The translations under genes were made by a program, and so were the position numbers. From contig DAPT01000046.1 in assembly GCA_002502215.1 (NCBI GenBank), forward strand, positions 1 to 22,167: a stretch of DNA of 22,167 nucleotides, read 5' to 3'. Below the pieces are notes generated by a model. It was not told where the DNA came from. It saw only the letters and a program-made list of their open reading frames with translations, and did not search any database. Each line of letters begins with the position of its first letter. The first letter of the stretch is position 1. Below, piece after piece: positions 1 through 7,810 of the stretch. The DNA comes from Euryarchaeota archaeon UBA124. GTDB taxonomy: Archaea; Thermoplasmatota; Poseidoniia; Poseidoniales; Poseidoniaceae.

Positions 1-1
1 C

Positions 2-238
2 ACGATGAACGGCCATTTGGTCGAAAAAGGAAACATCGTCCTCGAAAGGATTACCGTAGGAAAAAATTCAACGGTCGGTGCAGGATCCACGGTCGGGCCA
101 GGTGCACGAATAGGAGGAAATTGTATTTTGGGTAGTAAGGCTGTATTGGCGAAGCGGAAAGTCATTCCAGATGGTGAAATTTGGGGGGGTATCCCCGCTC
201 GATTCATCAAAAAGACTCAGTCAGACTCATCCAAGTGA
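2..238 (+). CDS. Hexapeptide-repeat acyltransferase, C-terminal fragment
   Basis: This is the 3' end of a gene that begins before the window; the frame is open to the left edge, so the ATG at 5 need not be a start. The visible 77 residues show the left-handed beta-helix repeat pattern of the LbetaH (hexapeptide) transferase superfamily, with runs such as ITVGKNSTVGAGSTVGPGAR and later IPDGEIWGGIPARFIKK. The closing 'G-x-P-A-R' element is typical of the last coil and C-terminal tail of acetyltransferases of the NeuD/WbbJ/serine O-acetyltransferase type. These enzymes move an acyl group from acyl-CoA to a sugar, amino acid or other small molecule. The substrate cannot be told from this fragment. 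The last 22 bases overlap the 3' end of the convergent SLOG gene. Confidence 0.85.
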   Translation, partial: TMNGHLVEKGNIVLERITVGKNSTVGAGSTVGPGARIGGNCILGSKAVLAKRKVIPDGEIWGGIPARFIKKTQSDSSK

Positions 239-675
239 TGCACGTAGGTAGGAATGCCCCGTTTATGCGCTTCGTCTGCAACGATCTTTGTCCATTTGCT
301 ACCTTTGCTCAGAAACGCCAGCACGTGCGTGGCTGCTTCGAGGAGCTTCTCCGTCAATTCCAAAGGTGCTTCTTTACGTCCTGAGTCTTCCAATCCGGGA
401 CGGGGATTATCCCAGAATTCACTGAACATAATGAACTCGGTGTGATTGTTCGTCGCCCAGCGCTCTGCAAGGTAGTCGACACCGCTTGCTCCACCAACAA
501 TAATCAAGTCAGGATATCCTTCAATCTCAATCCATTGATCGAGAATTTCTTCGATAACGGAGTAGTCGTAAAACCGACTTGACCCCGCTATGACCAAGTT
601 GATGATCCGGCCATCTTTGTTCACATCCTGTGCCCCGATTCGCATCAATTTCGACTCACCCGTTGTTTCGCTCAT
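217..675 (-). CDS. SLOG-fold (DUF2493/YspA-like) nucleotide-binding protein
   Basis: The 152-residue protein has the Rossmann-like SLOG signature. A first strand INLVIAGSSRF (residues 25-35) leads into a phosphate-binding turn, and IIVGGASGVDYLAERWA (58-74) is the second glycine-rich loop with the acidic residue common to DUF2493 and YspA/YpsA-like families. A late strand, THVLAFLSKGSKWT, completes the sheet. SLOG proteins bind nucleotides or nucleotide-derived ligands, some as sensors in conflict systems and some in metabolism. No effector domain is attached here, so no specific role can be given. The start is ATG at 675; an internal Met at residue 11 is possible. The gene overlaps the upstream acyltransferase tail to tail by 22 bases. 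Family call is good, function unknown. Confidence 0.75.
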   Translation of the reverse strand: MSETTGESKLMRIGAQDVNKDGRIINLVIAGSSRFYDYSVIEEILDQWIEIEGYPDLIIVGGASGVDYLAERWATNNHTEFIMFSEFWDNPRPGLEDSGRKEAPLELTEKLLEAATHVLAFLSKGSKWTKIVADEAHKRGIPTYVHHLDESD

Positions 676-782
676 GATATGTCATCACAATCAGTACGCA
701 TAAACCCTACGTATAGTGAATCTATCGGAACCCTTGAGGGCAACTGTATTCAAGTGTCCGCGCCACGAATACTCAACGGGGA
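676..782. promoter_or_regulatory. Divergent intergenic region (SLOG gene / OPT transporter)
   Basis: These 107 bases separate the two divergent starts and must hold both promoters. A GGAG (780-783) sits 8 nt before a GTG at 792 and is a plausible ribosome binding site for the OPT gene. I see no convincing TATA box or palindrome. A minus-strand open frame covering 691-891 overlaps this region and the OPT coding start and looks like a shadow. Confidence 0.35.
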
Positions 783-3221
783 GTGGATACTGTGGCCGAT
801 AAATCAGCGAAGGATGCGTCCAAGAATCCTCCGGAACCGGTTGTCTTGAATCCATCTCGGGTGTCCAATGATAGATCTGATTCCGGTTCAACGGTTCAAC
901 GCTCAGCGTACCGACAACCGGTTACAGCAAAAGGACTCAAAGCAATTGAGGACGGAACGCTTACATGGCTTGATGACGAGATGTACAACAATCTCAACAC
1001 GGGTGTTCTTGAGCAATACCTCGAAGAGAAAAACATTGATGAGTCCTTCGAAGTGTCGCACTGGTCTCCATCGAAAGTGATGATCGGTATCGCCATTGGT
1101 GCCATATTTTCAGGTGTTACAGCTTACATTGGTTTGAAACTTGGATTGGCTATATCAGCGGCATGGTACATCGCTTATCTTCTCGGTATGGCGCTCAAGT
1201 GGTCACCGTCCGAGGTCAACATTGCTACATCAGCTACAACCGGTGCAACACATGCTTCAACGGGTTTCATTTTCACCTTCCCTGCTATTTTCCTGTTGGC
1301 ATCAAAAGCCCAATATTCTCTTGCGGATGGTCCTTTAATTACCCTTGAAGACGGAGAAGCATTCAGATTGGCGTTCATTGCAATCGTCGCTTCAATGTTC
1401 GCAGGCTTCCTCGGCGTCATGTATTTCATCATCTTCAGGCGTGTTTGGCTGGTTGAAGACCCACTTCCTCTCCCTGGATTTGAGGCTACTCTGAAAATGT
1501 TGGACATTGCTTCAGACGTGAATACAGGAGCCGTTGAACACGCTCGTGATTCGCTGAAAACAATTGGGTTATGGACTGGAATTACCATGATCGGTATGTT
1601 CTTGATTGAGTATCCACTAATTTGGCTTTCCGACAAAAAACTCTCGGTCATGGATTGGCTCGCAGAGACGTTGCATGTTGGCGACATTGGGCTTGCATCG
1701 TTTTACAGTGCTGGAAAAATTCACCAACCCTCTGGAATTTATGAAGATGGTTCTTCCAAGAAGTACACGCAATGGTCCGAAGAGAGTGCGTGGAATCCGT
1801 TTGCATACACTTACGTCGGCGTTGCATTAACTCCCTCGATGTTTGCCATCGGCTGGTTCATGAAAACCCGTGTCGCCTTTTTGGTGAATCTTGGGACACT
1901 TGTTGGTTGGTTCTTCCTCGTTCCTTTGGCCGTGTTCAGCAACTTCCCTGTGTACGATGCGACTATGCAGGCAAACGTTCCAATACAATCCTATGCAAGT
2001 GAGGGTGGTCAAGCCTTGCAGATGATTGCTTTCTCAAAGACGGTTCGTACTATAGCAATCGGTTCAATTGTTGGTGGTGGAATGTTTGGCCTAGCAAAGA
2101 TGTGGCGAACGTTTGCGAACATCTTCAAGGACATTGGCGCAGCCTTCAGGGGGGAAGGATCACAAGAATACATGGAAGGAAAGGGCTGGTATGAATGGCC
2201 TTTGATGCATATTCCAATCTTCATGGGCCTGACCTTCCTCTCGATGATTCTCATTTTTTGGGTTGGCGGATTCCCAATTGCTGCTGCGGTAATCTTCGCA
2301 ACGGTCCTCATTATGACCACGTTTCTCTTGGGAGCCATCGCAGTCCGTGTCATGGGTGAAACAGGTATCGAGCCGGTCTCTGGAACCTCCTTCATTGTCC
2401 TGCTCATGTTGCTCGGGATCTTCCTCAACTTCGACGAGGCTCTTGGCTTGAACAAACAAAATGCTGTTCTGCTCGGACTTGTTGGTACGACTGTGTTTGG
2501 TTCTGCGATTTCCATGTCTGGCACCGTGATTGGCGATTACAAAAACAGTCTTTACATTGGAAACCGGCCTTATCACATTTCGAAAGGGAACATCATGGGT
2601 GTCGTTCCTGGTGCAATTATTGGTGCTGCAGTCGCCATCTTCCTCTCCATTCAACTCGCTGAAGGACGAATTGATTTGATTGCACCACAAGCCAACGCTT
2701 TCGCAACTTTCTCTGTCATATTTGCTGAAGGCCAAGGTGATTTGTATCTCCTCGGACTTGGTTTCCTGCTCGGTATGTTTGTTGAGTGGGTCACCGGAAT
2801 GGGTACTTCGTTTGGTCTTGGTATGTACCTTGACGTTCCGCACACGCTGCCAATGCTCATTGGTGGTTACAGCCGTGACAAGTGGGAAGAGACGAAACTT
2901 AAGCCGAAGATTGAGGCTATCAAAGAAAAAGAAGGAGCATCCGAAGCGGAAAAGAAACGAGCTCTCATTCTCCTCAGCACATTCATGGTTGCTGCCGGTC
3001 TGTTGACAGGAGAGGCTTTCTTTGGAACTGAATCGAGCATTCTATCCTTCATCGACACGCTTATTCCAAATCCCGATGGTACAGCTTGGTACCTTGGTCG
3101 AATGGGCGGCTTTATTGGACTCAACGTTGGTATCGGCTTGATCATCTACGCCCTCTTCAAGCGAGCAGGTGTAATCGGTGCTCCGAAGGTACTCGAGGCT
3201 GAGTTGGTCAACGAGTCGTGA
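783..3221 (+). CDS. OPT-family oligopeptide transporter
   Basis: An 812-residue polytopic membrane protein of the OPT family (prokaryotic branch), which imports small peptides or peptide-like metal chelates by proton-coupled transport. A hydrophilic N-terminal tail of about 95 residues precedes about 14-16 membrane helices. The conserved early block IATSATTGATHASTGFIFTF (residues about 146-165) and the later glycine-rich helices around GNIMGVVPGAIIGAAVAIFL fit the family. The start is GTG at 783 or GTG at 792; the latter is better spaced from GGAG at 780-783. The N-terminal tail carries PEPVVLNPSRVS (residues 17-28), nearly repeated in the tail of the next gene's product. The stop overlaps the next gene's GTG (GTGA), so translation is probably coupled. 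The transported substrate is not readable from sequence. Confidence 0.9.
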   Translation: MDTVADKSAKDASKNPPEPVVLNPSRVSNDRSDSGSTVQRSAYRQPVTAKGLKAIEDGTLTWLDDEMYNNLNTGVLEQYLEEKNIDESFEVSHWSPSKVMIGIAIGAIFSGVTAYIGLKLGLAISAAWYIAYLLGMALKWSPSEVNIATSATTGATHASTGFIFTFPAIFLLASKAQYSLADGPLITLEDGEAFRLAFIAIVASMFAGFLGVMYFIIFRRVWLVEDPLPLPGFEATLKMLDIASDVNTGAVEHARDSLKTIGLWTGITMIGMFLIEYPLIWLSDKKLSVMDWLAETLHVGDIGLASFYSAGKIHQPSGIYEDGSSKKYTQWSEESAWNPFAYTYVGVALTPSMFAIGWFMKTRVAFLVNLGTLVGWFFLVPLAVFSNFPVYDATMQANVPIQSYASEGGQALQMIAFSKTVRTIAIGSIVGGGMFGLAKMWRTFANIFKDIGAAFRGEGSQEYMEGKGWYEWPLMHIPIFMGLTFLSMILIFWVGGFPIAAAVIFATVLIMTTFLLGAIAVRVMGETGIEPVSGTSFIVLLMLLGIFLNFDEALGLNKQNAVLLGLVGTTVFGSAISMSGTVIGDYKNSLYIGNRPYHISKGNIMGVVPGAIIGAAVAIFLSIQLAEGRIDLIAPQANAFATFSVIFAEGQGDLYLLGLGFLLGMFVEWVTGMGTSFGLGMYLDVPHTLPMLIGGYSRDKWEETKLKPKIEAIKEKEGASEAEKKRALILLSTFMVAAGLLTGEAFFGTESSILSFIDTLIPNPDGTAWYLGRMGGFIGLNVGIGLIIYALFKRAGVIGAPKVLEAELVNES
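831..866 (+). repeat. VVLNPSRVS tail motif, copy 1 (OPT N-terminus)
   Basis: Encodes PEPVVLNPSRVS in the predicted soluble N-terminal tail of the OPT transporter. The second copy, PEAVVLNPSRVS, is at 4196-4231. Across the nine-codon core VVLNPSRVS the copies differ at four codons, all synonymous third-position changes (GTC/GTT, TCT/TCA, CGG/CGA, GTG/GTA). Confidence 0.85.
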
Positions 3222-4321
3222 CCAGCATGCGTAACGGCTCCATTCCAACACATGTTTGGTTGGTTCTTGGCGTTGCAATTTGCGGTGTTTCCAGTGCAGG
3301 TGCGATTTTTACTCATGTCGATGAAATACCACCCCTACTGCGGGCCTCATGGCGTTTGCAGTTGACGGCATTACTCCTCGCTCCACTTGCATTGTGGCAA
3401 TTCAGCAACACGCAATCGGAAATTCGTTCAAAACTCATTGAACCAACAACCGTGAAGATTGTTGTTGCGAGCGGTGCCTTTCTTGCCCTGCATTTTGGTT
3501 TCTGGGTAACGTCACTGGATTACACATCGCTGACACATTCGTTGTTGTTTGTTACTGCTCATCCATTGGTGATACTCATTGGTATGTTCTTCTTTGTCCG
3601 TAAACCAAACCGATTGGAGTTTCTTGGAGGAATTGCAGCATTTGCTGGTGCTGCGATCTCCATGCTCGACACAGGGGATGTACAGGGTGAGCGTTCTGTG
3701 ACCTTTTTTGGCGATCAACTCGCTTTTCTCGGTGCAGTTTTTGTGGTAGGCTACATTGTGTGTGGACGCATCCTTCGTGATTGGATGCCACTGTTTCTCT
3801 ACGCTTTTCCAGTGACCCTCATCGGTGGATTTCTCCTGATTCCGGCCTCATGGTTGCTCGAATCCAATTATTCCGAGTTTGGAGCATTCGGATACTTCGG
3901 GCATTCGACACTGGTTTGGTTTGTACTTCTTGCTATCATTGCTGGAGTGTTGGGACATACAGGTCTCAATTACTGCTTAAAGTACGTCTCCCCACTGCTT
4001 ATTTCAATCAGCGTCACCCTTGAACCCGTTCTTGGTTCCCTGATAGGATGGATGTTCTTCTCAACAGGGATCCCTGGTCTATGGACATGGATTGGAGGAC
4101 CGATTCTCATGGTTGGAATCATTTCGATTGTTTACGGTGAGCATCTTGCCTCGAACCTCGAAGAATCATTAGCGAAAGAAAACCCTGAGAATCGTCCAGA
4201 AGCGGTTGTTTTGAATCCATCACGAGTATCCAGGAATGAACAATCAACAGAAACAAGCGACAAATCATTCACGAAGCAAACATCAATTGATAACAACAAT
4301 CGGCTAGAGGTGATTGAATGA
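3218..4321 (+). CDS. EamA/DMT-family transporter with long soluble C-terminal tail
   Basis: A 367-residue protein with about ten predicted membrane helices arranged as two five-helix EamA repeats, typical of drug/metabolite transporters (about 290-300 residues). These usually export amino acids, nucleobases or other metabolites. The second repeat includes GVLGHTGLNYCLKYVSPLLI and LEPVLGSLIGWMFF, a typical EamA helix pair with the 'EPV' motif. After the last helix comes an unusually long polar tail of about 55 residues that contains PEAVVLNPSRVS (327-338), matching the N-terminal tail of the upstream OPT protein. The start is GTG at 3218, overlapping the OPT stop; ATG at 3227 is an alternative. 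The stop overlaps the surE ATG (ATGA). Substrate unknown. Confidence 0.88.
   Translation: MTSMRNGSIPTHVWLVLGVAICGVSSAGAIFTHVDEIPPLLRASWRLQLTALLLAPLALWQFSNTQSEIRSKLIEPTTVKIVVASGAFLALHFGFWVTSLDYTSLTHSLLFVTAHPLVILIGMFFFVRKPNRLEFLGGIAAFAGAAISMLDTGDVQGERSVTFFGDQLAFLGAVFVVGYIVCGRILRDWMPLFLYAFPVTLIGGFLLIPASWLLESNYSEFGAFGYFGHSTLVWFVLLAIIAGVLGHTGLNYCLKYVSPLLISISVTLEPVLGSLIGWMFFSTGIPGLWTWIGGPILMVGIISIVYGEHLASNLEESLAKENPENRPEAVVLNPSRVSRNEQSTETSDKSFTKQTSIDNNNRLEVIE
4196..4231 (+). repeat. VVLNPSRVS tail motif, copy 2 (EamA C-terminus)
   Basis: Encodes PEAVVLNPSRVS in the predicted cytoplasmic tail after the last EamA helix. It matches copy 1 at 831-866 in eleven of twelve residues, and the nine-residue core is identical with only synonymous base changes. 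The flanks are also alike: an Asn-Pro pair lies just before and a Ser/Thr/Asp-rich stretch just after. Confidence 0.85.
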
Positions 4322-5295
4322 CTGAAAAGAAGTGGGTCTTGATGACCAACGACGATGGTATTGAAGCCCCTGGCTTTGAGCATCTTGTCAAAGCGATGAA
4401 TTCAGCAGGAATCCCACTTGTAGCATTTGCCCCATCAACAAACAAGTCAGCTTGCAGCATGCAATTGAATCTGGGTAAACCGATCGATTTGCACAACAGG
4501 CGTGAATTGATTGAAGAATGGGACTTGGACGAGACCGTTGGCGTGCATTTGTTCGCTCTGGATGGAACACCTTGCGACACAATGATTGTTGCATTGGATG
4601 GCGGTCTCAAACATGTCTTGCCCGATGTTGAACCTTCTTTGGTCCTCTCAGGCGTCAACTTAGGACCGAATCTCTCTCAAGACTCCTACCACAGTGGAAC
4701 GATGGGTGCAGCAAGAGAGGCAGGCCTCTACGGTCTTCCAGCAATAGCAAGTTCCTATACCTCATTTGACCCTGCAGGTATGCAGGTTGGCATTGAAGCC
4801 ACAATAGAACTTGTTCAACGTGTTCTTCCACTTGTTCCAAGAATACCAAAGAATCTTTGCCGCCCTCACATCGATGCTCGCTCGAAACATGTTTCTGCTT
4901 GGCCAAAGAAAGCAGTTCAACGCTCGCAGAGTGAAGCAGATCAGCAACTCATGAGTGCATTCCGTCATGGCGAGCTTATGCTCAATCTTAATGTTCCTCC
5001 AGAATGGAATCGCTCCTATCAAACAACCAGATTGGGTATGCGATGGTATCGAAATGCGGTTAAATTTGCTGAGAGCGAGAAAGGTTCCGTGGAATCAATC
5101 TTCACCATAGGTGCTGCCTACATCGACAACGAAATGGTCGATAGGGGCGATTGTGATTCTGTCGCTGCAGGATATGCAAGCATATCCTCACTTCCAACTT
5201 GGCCTCAAACACATCCACTGACGCTGGACGATCAACTTCTTGCTTTTGCCCTTCGACAGGATGAATCAGGACACCCAACTTGGTTCAAAGGTTGA
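4318..5295 (+). CDS. surE: 5'/3'-nucleotidase SurE
   Basis: SurE is a metal-dependent phosphatase that removes phosphate from nucleoside 5'- or 3'-monophosphates. The N-terminal metal site is clear in VLMTNDDGIEAPG (NDDG at residues 11-14). The conserved SGVNLGPNLSQDSYHSGTMG supplies further metal ligands and the active-site loop, followed by AAREAGLYGLPAIASS. A late DCDSVAAGYASISSLP corresponds to the usual family C-terminal block. At 325 residues it is longer than the typical 250-270, with the extra length mostly after residue 170. ATG at 4318 overlaps the upstream stop, so it is probably co-translated with the two transporters. Its place suggests salvage of nucleotide phosphate or nucleosides coupled to transport (inference). 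It overlaps trmY tail to tail by 11 bases. Confidence 0.93.
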   Translation: MTEKKWVLMTNDDGIEAPGFEHLVKAMNSAGIPLVAFAPSTNKSACSMQLNLGKPIDLHNRRELIEEWDLDETVGVHLFALDGTPCDTMIVALDGGLKHVLPDVEPSLVLSGVNLGPNLSQDSYHSGTMGAAREAGLYGLPAIASSYTSFDPAGMQVGIEATIELVQRVLPLVPRIPKNLCRPHIDARSKHVSAWPKKAVQRSQSEADQQLMSAFRHGELMLNLNVPPEWNRSYQTTRLGMRWYRNAVKFAESEKGSVESIFTIGAAYIDNEMVDRGDCDSVAAGYASISSLPTWPQTHPLTLDDQLLAFALRQDESGHPTWFKG

Positions 5296-5890
5296 GCTCA
5301 ACGCCTTCATCGAGCAAAAAATGACAAATAGCGATGGCATGATGCCCTTGCAACCAAGTCGACCCGAGGGATCTTGCTGCACCTTCATCCGTCTTGAGTG
5401 GCTGGTCGTCAGAGAGTAGGAATGCTACAGACGGATGATTTGGAATTGAAGATATTGGAATCGAACCACCCTCTATCCAAAGTCGTTCTGCGTCTGCGTC
5501 AAGCCGAATCACAACAGAATCGCTCCATTCCTTGAGTGTCTGCGACAATTTCCCTCCTCCATCGTACAATCCTGGTGCCCGTTCAATCCAGTGACCAATC
5601 GCTGGTAATGGTTCGCGTATGGCTTTCGCAATCAAACCAGCAACGCTTCGCTCTTCAGCATGAAAGCCTCGTAGTTCAGATCCAACAAACTTCAACCGTC
5701 GATGAGGTCCGGGTCCTCCTTGAAGGTGCAACACGACTTCGACATTCTTGCGAAGCCCATGTGATGTGAGGAGGGCAGACATCACGGCTCGGATGAGGAC
5801 ATCCATTCGTCCTGCTCCACCAGCGAGGTCGTTGAGAGGTAATTTTCCCTTGCTCATCGCTCGATGACCAACGACAGCAAAACGCCGCAC
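5285..5890 (-). CDS. trmY: tRNA (pseudouridine54-N1)-methyltransferase TrmY
   Basis: TrmY is a SPOUT-class SAM methyltransferase that converts Psi54 in the T-loop of archaeal tRNAs to m1Psi. The protein shows the family pattern throughout: an N-terminal (M)RRFAVVGHRA, then PLNDLAGGAGRMDVLIRAV, then LKFVGSELRGFHAEERSVAG. The C-terminal knot ends SLGSTWLQGHHAIAICHFLL, matching the family's Leu-His-Ala-x-His-Cys-Ile region. I chose GTG at 5890 because it lies one base after the coaBC stop (TGA-A-GTG) and aligns with the start of known TrmY proteins. The open frame runs further, to an ATG at 5950, but that would overlap coaBC by 59 bases. Length 201 residues, normal for the family. Probably co-transcribed with coaBC. 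Confidence 0.9.
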   Translation of the reverse strand: MRRFAVVGHRAMSKGKLPLNDLAGGAGRMDVLIRAVMSALLTSHGLRKNVEVVLHLQGGPGPHRRLKFVGSELRGFHAEERSVAGLIAKAIREPLPAIGHWIERAPGLYDGGGKLSQTLKEWSDSVVIRLDADAERLWIEGGSIPISSIPNHPSVAFLLSDDQPLKTDEGAARSLGSTWLQGHHAIAICHFLLDEGVELNL

Positions 5891-5891
5891 T

Positions 5892-7088
5892 TCAATCGCC
5901 TCGTTCAATGATGGTTCGCAAAGCGTCGCAGAGATCGAACTGTGTTTCAAGAACGAAGTGACTTCCTTGTTTGTCCACGAGGTAACCGCGAGGTTTTGTG
6001 GTGTCGCTCAAATCTTCCAATCGATTGGCAACGACTGCAGTCATTTCGGAATGCTCGATTTGGGCGGTTGCACGGTGAATCAAGTCGCGTTGTTTGACTC
6101 CAGTTTCCAACTTGAAGCCGATTCTCGTTGATCCACGTACTTTCTCCTTCAACTCTTGAATATGTTTTGCACCTTCCACCAATTTGACATGCAGTGGTCC
6201 TTGTTGACTTGCTAATTTTCCTTCTGCTGGTGCTTCTACAATGTAGTCAAGAACGGCGGCTGTGTGCACCCAAGCCTGAATGTCATCGTTGGCAAGAGCC
6301 TTGAGCTCAGCCAACATATCGTTTGGATTCTCTGCAGGAATGCAAAGAGGGAGCCAACCTGGTTCAGGAACACTCGTCTTTCCAACAACACAGGTAACAT
6401 CGTGTCCGTGTCGATACAAAGAGTCTGCAATCGAATAACCCGTTGCTCCCGAGCTTGTGTTCTGAATGCCACGAACATCATCTATCGGGGAATATGTCCC
6501 TCCGAGGGTTACAACGACGCTCTTCCTGTTGGGTGCCGTTGCGTTGATTCCATGGGCGAAGCGAGCGACAACGTGTTCATGGTTGGGTGTTTTCCGCTTA
6601 CCTTCCTCCAAATCACCCCACAGGACATCAATTCCTTCTTCTCGTAAGCGTTCCACGATGTCGTCTGTAACTGGATCGTCTGCAAGGTCTGCATGCATAC
6701 TTGGAACCATGAGCACGTGTGTATCACGAGAACGAGCAGCGCTGAGGGCCATTAACAACGGTCCTTGTTGCATGCCATGAAGGTGTGCAGCAATCGTGTT
6801 ACGTGTCGCTGGAGCCACAAGAATCGCATCGACATCTTCCAACTGCTTCATATCTCCATCCCAGTCCGTGATGACTTCACATTGGCTGGCCCATTCGACC
6901 GCCAGTGGCGTGATAACCCTCTGAGCACTCTCGGTCATAATAACCAGCATTTCAGCGCCATGTCTTCGCATTTCCCGAAGGAGACGAACTGTATCAACAG
7001 CAGCGATTCCTCCTGTTACACCCACAAGAATGCGTTTTCCAGACAAACTGGAACCTCGCCTCTCCACGTCGGTATCACGGACGCTCAT
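5892..7088 (-). CDS. coaBC: Bifunctional CoaBC (phosphopantothenoylcysteine decarboxylase / phosphopantothenate-cysteine ligase)
   Basis: CoaBC joins cysteine to 4'-phosphopantothenate and decarboxylates the product on the route to coenzyme A. The N-terminal flavoprotein (CoaC) domain starts at GKRILVGVTGGIAAVDTVRL and has VAPATRNTIA (91-100) and the archaeal-style PSMHADL in place of PAMNxxM. The CoaB domain begins near residue 185 with VVVTLGGTYSPIDDVRGIQN, then NTSSGATGYSIAD and AAVLDY. Oddities: aligned by eye, the CoaC catalytic His (the 'HI.L' position before the APAT strand) is Asp79, and the usual CoaB lysine-containing helix before 'VAN' reads ATAQIEHSEM. Length 398 residues, normal. 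ATG at 7088. Family call is strong; full activity is less sure. Confidence 0.88.
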   Translation of the reverse strand: MSVRDTDVERRGSSLSGKRILVGVTGGIAAVDTVRLLREMRRHGAEMLVIMTESAQRVITPLAVEWASQCEVITDWDGDMKQLEDVDAILVAPATRNTIAAHLHGMQQGPLLMALSAARSRDTHVLMVPSMHADLADDPVTDDIVERLREEGIDVLWGDLEEGKRKTPNHEHVVARFAHGINATAPNRKSVVVTLGGTYSPIDDVRGIQNTSSGATGYSIADSLYRHGHDVTCVVGKTSVPEPGWLPLCIPAENPNDMLAELKALANDDIQAWVHTAAVLDYIVEAPAEGKLASQQGPLHVKLVEGAKHIQELKEKVRGSTRIGFKLETGVKQRDLIHRATAQIEHSEMTAVVANRLEDLSDTTKPRGYLVDKQGSHFVLETQFDLCDALRTIIERGD

Positions 7089-7166
7089 GCCATTGCGAGG
7101 GTATTGTCCATCAAGACTCCTTCGCTAATTACAAGACTTCATGTGCGGGCTCTGATTCCAAACACC
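7089..7166. promoter_or_regulatory. Divergent intergenic region (coaBC / zinc-ribbon membrane protein)
   Basis: These 78 bases lie between two divergent starts and should hold both promoters. An AT-rich patch (gctaattaca, about 7124-7133) could serve as a TATA-like element for the rightward gene, but its distance to the ATG at 7167 is a little long for a leaderless transcript. There is no clear Shine-Dalgarno sequence before 7167. Confidence 0.25.
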
Positions 7167-7808
7167 ATGGCAGGGAACAGAAGCGATGACATCGTTCTGG
7201 CTGGTTCAGGTGGTCAGCGGCCATCTGCAACCCTTTCAGCCCTGTTTGATCAAACGCACCGAAGCACTTCTTTGATTCTCGCAATTGATAGTTTGATCAT
7301 CGTCCTCATCGCTTGGGATTTTGGAAGTATCGCACAATCATACTTTGGCCGAGCAGCGCTTCTCATTTGGGCCGTTCCTCTCTTTGTAACAACGTCGATA
7401 TGGTTCTCTTATCGCTCACGTCGAACGTGGGCATATTGGCCGGCTGCAATGATAATCGGAATGGCTGCTGTTATCTTCTTTCTCCTGTTTTTAATTAATT
7501 TGTACAATGTAATCGCTGGTGCAGTCGGCGGTCTGCTGTTCATGCTCATCATGGGTTATGCAGCGTTCAGCTCGTTTCAGCGTGTTCGCTACCATTTCTC
7601 ACCGCTCTACAAACAAGGCTACAACACATTCATTCCTACACCAGAGGCTGATCTAGAAGATGGGGAAATGTTAGCAGCCTGCCCCACGTGCATGGCAGTG
7701 TTGGCAATTCGCCCCGACTTGCTCTCACCGTCCGATAAATGCCCGCATTGCAAAAATCCACTTGTGAGCGAGGAACTTGCCCGGCGTCATGGTTGGGAAG
7801 AAGAATAG
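7167..7808 (+). CDS. Four-helix membrane protein with C-terminal zinc ribbon
   Basis: A 213-residue protein of unknown function. After a polar N-terminus of about 35 residues there are four likely membrane helices (about 36-52, 62-80, 91-112, 114-133). A linker rich in acidic residues leads to a C-terminal soluble zinc ribbon, CPTC (172-175) and CPHC (192-195). This leaves a metal-binding knuckle on one side of the membrane. I chose ATG at 7167 because the residues upstream in the same frame (back to 6765) lie antisense to coaBC and are not protein-like. The gene converges on selO with only two bases between stops. Small zinc ribbons tethered to membranes are common in archaea but their partners are mostly unknown. 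Confidence 0.75.
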   Translation: MAGNRSDDIVLAGSGGQRPSATLSALFDQTHRSTSLILAIDSLIIVLIAWDFGSIAQSYFGRAALLIWAVPLFVTTSIWFSYRSRRTWAYWPAAMIIGMAAVIFFLLFLINLYNVIAGAVGGLLFMLIMGYAAFSSFQRVRYHFSPLYKQGYNTFIPTPEADLEDGEMLAACPTCMAVLAIRPDLLSPSDKCPHCKNPLVSEELARRHGWEEE

Positions 7809-7810
7809 TA

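Noticed and set aside
2160..2843. Long minus-strand open frame inside the OPT gene (227 codons)
   Set aside because: It is antisense to well-conserved transporter helices, and its product is rich in His, Glu, Arg, Thr and Ser with no fold-like pattern, as expected of an antisense frame.
5891..5950. Longer TrmY start at ATG 5950
   Set aside because: It would overlap coaBC by 59 bases and add residues not present in the family; GTG 5890 matches the family start.
6765..7166. Upstream part of the plus frame that ends in the zinc-ribbon membrane protein
   Set aside because: It is antisense to coaBC and of non-protein-like composition. The membrane protein begins well at ATG 7167.
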